From Gemmatimonadota bacterium (lineage in GTDB: Bacteria; Gemmatimonadota; Gemmatimonadetes; Longimicrobiales; Gaopeijiaceae), in assembly GCA_022822445.1 (NCBI GenBank), contig JAJEBR010000126.1, forward strand, positions 1 to 39,812: a DNA stretch of 39,812 nt. Reading direction: 5' to 3'. Below the pieces are notes generated by a model, which saw only the letters and a program-made list of their open reading frames with translations, was not told the origin of the DNA and searched no databases. Of this stretch, positions 16,640 through 22,719 are shown piece by piece. Position 1 is the stretch's first letter; the number at the start of each line of letters is the position of its first letter. The position numbers were made by a program, and so were the translations under genes.

Positions 16640-17628
16640 TCTTCCGGTTCGAGGATCCGTGGTTGCTGCTCCTGCTGGGGGCCCTTCCGGTGCTGGCGTG
16701 GTGGTACCTGCGGGGGGCGAGGCGGCGGCGAGGGTCGCTCACGCATCCGGATGCCGGGGGGCTGGCGCGCGCCGCCGGAAAGGGGGGCCGGTGGCTGAGT
16801 CACCTGCCGGCTGCCTTGCGGGGACTCGCGCTGGTCTGTCTCATCGTCGCATTCGCGCGTCCCCAGACGGGGGTCACCGGCGAGAATGTGGTTGCCGAGG
16901 GGATCGACATCGTGCTGGCGCTGGACATCTCCAGTTCGATGCTGGCCGAGGACCTGACGCCCAACCGCATCGAGGCGGCCAAGGAGGTGGCTGCCGATTT
17001 CATCGAGGGTCGCCGGAACGACCGCATCGGCCTCGTCATCTTCGCGGGCAAGGCCTTCACGCAGGCGCCGCTGACGCTGGATTACTCGGTGGTAACGTCG
17101 CTGATCGCGGAACTCGGGGTCGGGATCATCGAGGACGGCACGGCGGTGGGGATGGGGCTGGCCACGGCGGTCAAGCGCCTGCAGGGGAGCGAGGCCGCGT
17201 CGAAGGTGGTGATCCTGCTGACCGACGGGCGCAACAACCGGGGCGAGATCGACCCGGTCACGGCGGCGCAGGCAGCCCAGGCGCTGGGTGTGCGCGTCTA
17301 TACCATAGGCGCAGGCGCGCGCGGCACCGCCCGGTTCCCGGTTCCGGATCCGTTCGGCGGACAGCGCTACGTGACGACGCGCGTCGATGTCGACGAGCCG
17401 GTGCTGCGCGCCGTCGCCGAGACCACCGGAGGACGCTACTACCGCGCCACGGACCGCGAGAGCCTGGAGGCCATCTACGATGAGATCGACGAGCTCGAGA
17501 CCACCGAGATCCTGGTCGAGGACTTCACCACCTACGGGGAGCGCTTCCCGCTGCCGCTGGCCGCTGGACTGCTCTTCCTGCTGGCCGAAGTCGTCCTGGG
17601 GCGCACCTGGCTGAGGACGCTGCCGTAG
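16636..17628 (+). CDS. batA: BatA, VWA-domain aerotolerance protein
   Basis: A 330-residue inner-membrane protein. Transmembrane segments are 'LLLLLGALPVLAWWYLRG' (9-27), 'ALRGLALVCLIVAFARPQ' (about 57-74) and a C-terminal helix (about 301-320). The VWA domain is intact: metal-site residues DISSS (about 95-99), the threonine in 'EDGTAVGMGLA' and the aspartate in 'VVILLTDGRNNRGEID'. The loop '...PNRIEAAKEVAADFI' is typical of BatA and BatB. The protein likely acts in envelope or oxidative stress with BatB and the MoxR ATPase. The start overlaps the previous stop (ATGA). The next gene lies 61 bases away, with a repeat element in between. Confidence 0.9.
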   Translation: MIFRFEDPWLLLLLGALPVLAWWYLRGARRRRGSLTHPDAGGLARAAGKGGRWLSHLPAALRGLALVCLIVAFARPQTGVTGENVVAEGIDIVLALDISSSMLAEDLTPNRIEAAKEVAADFIEGRRNDRIGLVIFAGKAFTQAPLTLDYSVVTSLIAELGVGIIEDGTAVGMGLATAVKRLQGSEAASKVVILLTDGRNNRGEIDPVTAAQAAQALGVRVYTIGAGARGTARFPVPDPFGGQRYVTTRVDVDEPVLRAVAETTGGRYYRATDRESLEAIYDEIDELETTEILVEDFTTYGERFPLPLAAGLLFLLAEVVLGRTWLRTLP

Positions 17629-17632
17629 AATG

Positions 17633-17671
17633 TGTATGGTCGACATGACATTTCGTAAAGTTTACCTTACA
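17633..17671 (+). repeat. 39-bp ACATGAC element, copy C
   Basis: The core ACATGAC is at 17643-17649, followed by ATTTCGTAAAGTTTACCTTA (17650-17669). The element fills the batA-batB gap. A short frame from ATG 17630 runs through it and closes with TGA directly against the batB ATG (TGAATG at 17687-17692). Confidence 0.75.
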
Positions 17672-17689
17672 AGTGCCGAGAGCCGCTGA

Positions 17690-18799
17690 ATGTTTCGCTT
17701 CGGTTCCGGCCTCGCGCTCTGGGCCCTCGCCCTGGTCCCGCTGCTGGTCCTGCTCCATTGGCAGGCACGCAAGCGCGGCCGCGCGCTCCTCGACCGCTTC
17801 GGCGAACACGAGCTGGTGCGGCGGCTGCGCGCCTCGGTCAATGCAACCGCGATGCGCTGGAAGGGGGCGCTGGTGGTGGCCGCGGTGGCGCTGCTCGCGC
17901 TGGCGCTGGCCCGGCCCCAGTTCGGCACCCGCGTCGAGACGATCCGCCGCCAGGGGCAGGACGTGATGGTCGCGCTGGACGTCTCGCGCTCGATGTACGC
18001 GGAGGACATCGTGCCGAACCGGCTGGAGCGCGCCCGCATCGAGATCGGCCGCATCATACAGCGCCTGGAGGGGGACCGGATCGGGCTGGTCGCCTTCGCG
18101 GGCAACGCCTTCGTCCAGAGCCCGCTCACCGGCGACTACGGCGCGGCGATGCTCTTCCTGAACGCGATGGACCCGGACATCATGTCCGTGCAGGGCACCG
18201 ACCTCGCGCGCGCCATCACGGTGTCGCTGGAGGCGCTGGAGGAGACGCCGCCCGAGAACCGCATCGTCGTGATCGTGACCGACGGGGAGGACCACGAGGG
18301 CGGCCTGGCCGAGGCGATCGCGGCGGCGACCGCGGCGGAGGTCACGGTCCACACGGTGGGCGTCGGGTCGCTGGATGGCGTCCCGCTCCCCGACGTGGAC
18401 GGAAGCGGGGCGGGCGGCAGATTCCGCCGCGACGACGAGGGCAACGTCATCACCACCCGCCTGAACGAGACCGCGCTTCAGGACATCGCGCTGCAGACGG
18501 GCGGCGAGTACCACCGGATCGGACAGGGCTCGGGAGGGCTCGGGCGCCTGATCGAACGGATCACCGGGGGCGGTCGCGAGTTGGAATCAAGGGAGATCAC
18601 CCAGTTCGAGGAGCAGTACCAGCTCTTTCTCGGTGCGGCATTGCTCCTGCTGGTCGCGGAGTTCATCATACCAGGGAGGCGCAGGCGGCCGCGTAATGCC
18701 GGTGGACGCGGGCAGGCACGCGATGCCGGTGGGCGCGGACGGGCCCGCGATGCCGGTGGGCGCCGGCGCCCCGATGCGGTTTCGGAGGTTGTCACATGA
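17690..18799 (+). CDS. batB: BatB, VWA-domain aerotolerance protein
   Basis: A 369-residue inner-membrane VWA protein, paralogue of BatA. Transmembrane segments are near residues 7-24 and 60-78, with a C-terminal one near 308-326 ('LFLGAALLLLVAEFIIPG'). The metal site has DVSRS (about 96-100), 'GTDLARAI' and 'VVIVTDGEDHEGG'. The start ATG has the classic BatB N-terminus MFRFGSGLALWAL. The last 45 residues extend beyond the usual end and are three 9-residue repeats rich in Arg, Gly and Ala, coded by a 27-bp tandem repeat. Its TGA overlaps the batC ATG (ATGA). No ribosome site of consensus strength precedes the start; coupling from the leader frame through element C may drive it. Confidence 0.9.
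   Translation: MFRFGSGLALWALALVPLLVLLHWQARKRGRALLDRFGEHELVRRLRASVNATAMRWKGALVVAAVALLALALARPQFGTRVETIRRQGQDVMVALDVSRSMYAEDIVPNRLERARIEIGRIIQRLEGDRIGLVAFAGNAFVQSPLTGDYGAAMLFLNAMDPDIMSVQGTDLARAITVSLEALEETPPENRIVVIVTDGEDHEGGLAEAIAAATAAEVTVHTVGVGSLDGVPLPDVDGSGAGGRFRRDDEGNVITTRLNETALQDIALQTGGEYHRIGQGSGGLGRLIERITGGGRELESREITQFEEQYQLFLGAALLLLVAEFIIPGRRRRPRNAGGRGQARDAGGRGRARDAGGRRRPDAVSEVVT
18696..18773 (+). repeat. 27-bp tandem repeat in the 3' end of batB
   Basis: Three units begin with ATGCCGGTGG at 18696, 18723 and 18750; the third is shortened to 24 bases. In the BatB frame they encode (N/D)AGGRG(Q/R)AR, placed after the last membrane helix, so a basic cytosolic tail. Copy number could vary between strains. 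Confidence 0.75.
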
Positions 18800-19719
18800 A
18801 GGTTCTTTCATGGCGTTGGGCCGGTGGTCGGGTCATGGCGGCGTTTGGAGTCGCCGTGGGGCGGGGCGCAGCCGCGTGGGCGCGGTGCGTCGCGGTGCTG
18901 TCGAATGTCACAGCCGGGTGGGTGCGGTGTGCCGCCGTCGTCGCTCCGGTCGCGGCCATCCTGATGATCGCCGGCCCGCTCCGTGCGCAGGAGGGCCGCC
19001 GCGAGGTCGAGGAGGGGAACCGCCTTTACGATGAGGGGCGGTACCAGGAAGCCCACGCCCGCTACCTGGAGGCGCTGGCGAAGGTGCCGGGGCTCTCGCT
19101 GGCCCGCTTCAACGAGGGGAACGCGCTCTATCAGAGCCAGGATTTCCAGCGCGCCATGGAGGCCTACCTGGAGGCGGCCGAGAGCGGCGACCCCGGGTGG
19201 CAGTCCCGCGCGTGGTACAACCTGGGCAACGCGCTCATGAGGCAGCAGCAGCCGGGGGCGGCGGTGGAAGCGTACAAGCAGTCGCTGCGCCGCGATCCGC
19301 GGGACGGGGACGCGAAGCACAATCTGGAGCTGGCGCTCCGGATGCTCGAACAGCAGGAGCAGCAGGAGGGGGAGGACGGGCAGGAGGGCCAGGACGGGGA
19401 GCAAGGGGAGCAGGGCGGACAGCAGGACCGGCAGGGCGAGGGGGAGCAGGGCGAGGAAGGCGATGAGGGCGAGCAGGGTGGCCAGCAGGGGCAGCAGGGT
19501 GAGGAGGGGGACGACCAGGGGCAGGGATCGGAGCCGGGTGAGGGGGACGCGCAACAGTCCCCGGACGAGGGCGAGCAGGAGGGCCAGCAAGGTCAGCCGC
19601 CCCCGCAGATGACCCCCGAGCAGGCCGAGCGCCTCCTGCAGGCGATCACGGAGGATCCCGGTGAAGTGAACCGGAAGGCGGCTCAGGCGCGCGGACGCCA
19701 GCCGAGGAAGGACTGGTAG
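18796..19719 (+). CDS. batC: BatC, TPR protein with Glu/Gln/Gly-rich tail
   Basis: A 307-residue exported or anchored protein. The N-terminal 65 residues are a long signal region with the hydrophobic stretch 'AAVVAPVAAILMIAGPLRA' ending before QEG. Three TPR-like repeats follow: 'EEGNRLYDEGRYQEAHARYL', 'FNEGNALYQSQDFQRAMEAY' and 'WYNLGNALMRQQQPGAAVEA'. Residues about 190-270 are a low-complexity Glu/Gln/Gly/Asp linker (19350-19600). The last segment, 'MTPEQAERLLQAITEDPGEV' and ending KDW, is the usual BatC terminus. In the family BatC and BatE bind in the periplasm. The signal region has an internal 42-base duplication. ATG overlaps the batB stop. Confidence 0.85.
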   Translation: MKVLSWRWAGGRVMAAFGVAVGRGAAAWARCVAVLSNVTAGWVRCAAVVAPVAAILMIAGPLRAQEGRREVEEGNRLYDEGRYQEAHARYLEALAKVPGLSLARFNEGNALYQSQDFQRAMEAYLEAAESGDPGWQSRAWYNLGNALMRQQQPGAAVEAYKQSLRRDPRDGDAKHNLELALRMLEQQEQQEGEDGQEGQDGEQGEQGGQQDRQGEGEQGEEGDEGEQGGQQGQQGEEGDDQGQGSEPGEGDAQQSPDEGEQEGQQGQPPPQMTPEQAERLLQAITEDPGEVNRKAAQARGRQPRKDW

Positions 19720-19794
19720 GATGGTCGGGACGAGAATGCTCAGGTGGGCGAAGGGCCGGCGGGGCGGGACGGCGGGTGTGCGAAGACGCTGAAA

Positions 19795-19833
19795 CGTATA
19801 GTATACATGACATTTTGTAACGTTTACTTTACA
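19795..19833 (+). repeat. 39-bp ACATGAC element, copy D
   Basis: The core ACATGAC is at 19805-19811, followed by ATTTTGTAACGTTTACTTTA (19812-19831). The left edge contains GTATAGTATAC (19796-19806), an 11-base palindrome. The element lies between batC and batD. A 23-codon frame that starts one base after the batC stop closes two bases before the element, and imperfect copies of the same 21 bases flank it. Confidence 0.75.
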
Positions 19834-21747
19834 GAATGGTCCCGTGGGCGAAGCGGGGCCGTCGGCGCGGGGGGCGGGGTCCGCACCGGCCGGGCGCGGA
19901 CGCATTGCGGCTTGAGTGGCGGCGGGGGTCTCGTCTGTGTGCTGCTGGGGGCGGTCCTCGGGCTTGGCGCGCCGCCGGGCGCGGTACAGGCGCAGGAGAT
20001 TGCCGTCCGCGCCTTTCTGGGCGCGCCGCAGGTCGGGGTGGGGCGGCAGTTCGTGCTGAACGTGGAGGTCACGGGGACGCAGCAGGTGGACCGGGAGCCT
20101 ACCCTTCCCGACATGGAGAACTTCGCGAGCTTCCTCGGTTCGAGCACGTCCAGCTCGTTCCAGATGGCGGGCGGGCGCACCACCGTGTCGGTCACCTACC
20201 AGTATCGCTTTCAGGCGCTGGTGGAGGGGTCGTTCGAGATCGGGCCGGTGTCGGTGACGGTCGGGGGCGAAACGTTGCGAACGGAGCCGGTCACGCTGAC
20301 GGTCTCTGACGCGCCGCCGCCGGGTGGCGGGAACGCGGAGGCCGATCCTTCTGCGGGGATCGCGCCGGAGGATCTCTTGCTGGAGGCTTCGGTCTCGAAG
20401 ACCCGCGCCTACGAGAACGAGCCGGTGACCGTCGAGTACGAGATCTTCACGCGGGTCGACGTGGACCGCTACACCATCACATCGCTGCCCCAGGCGACCG
20501 GCTTCTGGACCGAGGTGCTGGAACAGCCGGAGTCGCCCGAGGTGGAGCGGGTGGTGAGGGACGGTGCCGAATACCTGCGGGCATCCATCCGGCGGGTGGC
20601 GCTCTTCCCCACCGGCGCCGGCACCCGCACCCTCGACCCGATGAGCATCGAGGCCCAGGTGCGCGTTCCGGACCAGCGCGCCCTGGATCCGTTCGGCGGC
20701 CGCCTCGGCGGCATCTTCGGCGGGACGAGCCTCTTCGACCGCCGGACGCCCGTGGTGGTCGCCTCGCAGCCCGTCACGATCGAGGTGCTGCCCACGCCGG
20801 CCGAGGGGCGCCCGGATTCGTTTTCGGGACATGTGGGGACGCTAGGCGTCTCGGCCTCGGCGGACAGGACCGAGGTGCAGACGAACGACGCGGTCACGTT
20901 CAGCGTCGACTTTCGCGGCACCGGGAATCTCCGCGCGCTGACGCCGCCCGAGATCGCCTTCCCGGTCGAGTTCGAGGCCTTTCCGCCGGAGACGCGCGAC
21001 GATATCGGCGTGGGTGGCGGGAGCCTCCAGGGGACGCGCGGCTACGACTACGTGCTGATCCCGCGCACGCCCGGCCGGGTGACGATTCCGCCGGTGGAGA
21101 TGTCGTATTTTGACCCCGCAAGCACCCGGTACGTGACCGTTCGCACGGAGCCCGTGGAGATCACCGTGACCGGCGACGGGGCGGGGGCCGACCTGCCCGG
21201 TGCGGTCCCGTCCGCGGTGGAATCGATCCGCGACGAGATCCGCTTCATCCACATCGATGCGCCCAGGTTCACACGCAGGGACGTGCCGCTGTACGCGACC
21301 GCCGGCTTCTGGGTGGTGCTGCTCCTTCCGGTGGCGGCGCTGGGGGGCGCGGTCGCGGTCCGCCGGCACCGGGACCGGATCGAGGGGGACGTGGCGTACG
21401 CGCGGGTGCGCAGGGCGGGCCGAATGGCCAGAAAGCGGCTCGCGCGGGCGAGGTCGCTGGCGTCGGGCGAGCCGCAGGCCTTCCACGCGGAGGTGGCGGG
21501 CGCGCTGGAGGGACTGCTGGCCGACAGGCTGAACGTGGCCGAAGCCGGGCTGGTGCGCGAGGAGGCGGGGCGACTGGCGGCCGCGCGCGGGGTCTCCCGC
21601 GAGACGCTGGAGCGGCTGTTCGCGTGCCTCGACGACTGTGACCGGCAGCGGTTCGCGCCCCAGGGAGCCGAGCGCGAGGCGCCGGAGAAGGCGCTGGAGC
21701 GTGCGGCCGGGCTGATGAACGACCTTGCGAAGGAGTTGGCGAAGTGA
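19807..21747 (+). CDS. batD: BatD, oxygen-tolerance protein
   Basis: A protein of about 646 residues from the ATG at 19807 (667 from an in-frame GTG at 19744). After a poor leader the signal is 'GGGGLVCVLLGAVLGLG' with cleavage near 'AVQAQE'. Mature BatD domains follow: 'FLGAPQVGVGRQFVLNVEVT', 'GSTSSSFQMAGGRTTVSVTY', 'FEIGPVSVTVGG', 'EASVSKTRAYENEPVTVEYE' and a second Ig-like region. A membrane helix 'FWVVLLLPVAALGGAVAV' lies near residue 520. The tail ends 'FACLDDCDRQRFAPQGAE'. Start choice is uncertain because the 39-bp element covers the probable original start and neither candidate has a clear ribosome site. The batE GTG overlaps the stop (GTGA). Confidence 0.82.
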   Translation: MTFCNVYFTEWSRGRSGAVGAGGGVRTGRARTHCGLSGGGGLVCVLLGAVLGLGAPPGAVQAQEIAVRAFLGAPQVGVGRQFVLNVEVTGTQQVDREPTLPDMENFASFLGSSTSSSFQMAGGRTTVSVTYQYRFQALVEGSFEIGPVSVTVGGETLRTEPVTLTVSDAPPPGGGNAEADPSAGIAPEDLLLEASVSKTRAYENEPVTVEYEIFTRVDVDRYTITSLPQATGFWTEVLEQPESPEVERVVRDGAEYLRASIRRVALFPTGAGTRTLDPMSIEAQVRVPDQRALDPFGGRLGGIFGGTSLFDRRTPVVVASQPVTIEVLPTPAEGRPDSFSGHVGTLGVSASADRTEVQTNDAVTFSVDFRGTGNLRALTPPEIAFPVEFEAFPPETRDDIGVGGGSLQGTRGYDYVLIPRTPGRVTIPPVEMSYFDPASTRYVTVRTEPVEITVTGDGAGADLPGAVPSAVESIRDEIRFIHIDAPRFTRRDVPLYATAGFWVVLLLPVAALGGAVAVRRHRDRIEGDVAYARVRRAGRMARKRLARARSLASGEPQAFHAEVAGALEGLLADRLNVAEAGLVREEAGRLAAARGVSRETLERLFACLDDCDRQRFAPQGAEREAPEKALERAAGLMNDLAKELAK

Positions 21748-22673
21748 CGGGGGGCAGGCTGGTCGGCGGGCAATTCCCCAGCGGCATTCGAGGGGCGATG
21801 CATCGGCGTTGGGCGGCTTTGCTCGCGCGGCCCGTTTTGCGCGCAAGGCCCCCTTCGTTCGCACGACCAATCCGTAATCTCCGCTTTACTAAATGTCATG
21901 TTCTCTTTACATCTCACGTCTTCGCGGCGGGGTTCATCTTGCTCGCTGTCACGGCGGCCCCCTCCGCCCTCTGGGCCCAGCAGCCGCTGTTCGACGAGGG
22001 CAATCGCCTCTACCAGGAGGGGGACTTCGCCGGGGCGGCCGCCAGCTACGAAGCGGTCCTGGAGGGCGGCTTCGAGTCCGCGGAGGTCTACTACAACCTT
22101 GGCAACGCCCACGTCCGGCTGGGCCAGCTCGGGGAGGCGGTCCTCAACTACGAGCGGGCCGCTCGCCTCGACCCGGCGAACGACGACATCCGGGCCAACC
22201 TCGCGCTGGTCAATCAGCGGCTGCTCGACCGGATCGAGCCCATGCCGCGCTTCTGGCTGCTGTCCGCCTTCGACTGGTGGATGGGGCTGATCCCGCGCGG
22301 GGCGCTCGCGGGGCTGGCGGGGGCGTGCTATCTGCTGCTCGGCGCGGCCCTGGTGATGGTCGTGCTGCGGCGGCCGGCGGGGTGGCGCAGGGTGCTCGTG
22401 CGCACCGCGTACGCCGCCGGGGTGGCCGCGGTGGTGCTCGGCGCCACGCTGCTGGCGCGCGAGACCGGCCTGGCCGAGCCCGAGGAGGCGGTGGTGATGG
22501 CCGCCGAGGCGAGGGTGCTGAGCGCGCCGTCGGAGGAGGGGGGGCTGACGGTCTTCACCCTTCACGAAGGGACGAAGGTGCGGATCGACCGCCGCGCGGG
22601 AGAGTGGGTCGAGATCGTGCTGGCGGACGGGAAGGTGGGGTGGCTGCCGGCCGAGGTGCTGGAGGTCGTGTAG
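21744..22673 (+). CDS. batE: BatE, TPR and SH3 protein
   Basis: A 309-residue protein. The GTG start overlaps the batD stop and has AAGGAG 8 bases upstream; an ATG at 21798 is an alternative. The n-region is about 60 residues and contains element E in reverse, read in frame as part of 'LRFTKCHVLFTSHV'. The signal core 'VFAAGFILLAVTAAPSALWA' then leads into a TPR pair ('DEGNRLYQEGDFAGAAASYE', 'VYYNLGNAHVRLGQLGEAVL'), a membrane helix pair (about residues 190-238) and an SH3-like end ('LHEGTKVRIDRRAGEWVEIV', 'GKVGWLPAEVLEVV'). This domain order is the BatE architecture. It is the last gene of the operon; the TonB receptor gene faces it 46 bases away. Confidence 0.85.
   Translation: MTGGRLVGGQFPSGIRGAMHRRWAALLARPVLRARPPSFARPIRNLRFTKCHVLFTSHVFAAGFILLAVTAAPSALWAQQPLFDEGNRLYQEGDFAGAAASYEAVLEGGFESAEVYYNLGNAHVRLGQLGEAVLNYERAARLDPANDDIRANLALVNQRLLDRIEPMPRFWLLSAFDWWMGLIPRGALAGLAGACYLLLGAALVMVVLRRPAGWRRVLVRTAYAAGVAAVVLGATLLARETGLAEPEEAVVMAAEARVLSAPSEEGGLTVFTLHEGTKVRIDRRAGEWVEIVLADGKVGWLPAEVLEVV
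21873..21911 (-). repeat. 39-bp ACATGAC element, copy E (reverse)
   Basis: On the minus strand the left edge reads TGTAAAGAGAACATGACATT (21911 down to 21892). It shares the 16-base string GTAAAGAGAACATGAC with copy B. The right dyad is degenerate. It lies inside the 5' coding part of batE, in frame, just before the signal core. It is the only copy in opposite orientation to its gene. Confidence 0.75.
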
Positions 22674-22719
22674 GAGGGGTGCCGCGCCGGAGCGTTGGCG
22701 GGGAGCGCGCCGGGCCGTG

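Noticed and set aside
2637-21911. The repeated 39-bp element as a CRISPR array or tRNA-derived repeat
   Set aside because: Copies lie 2 to 13 kb apart, are in both orientations, have no spacers and show no clover-leaf folding.
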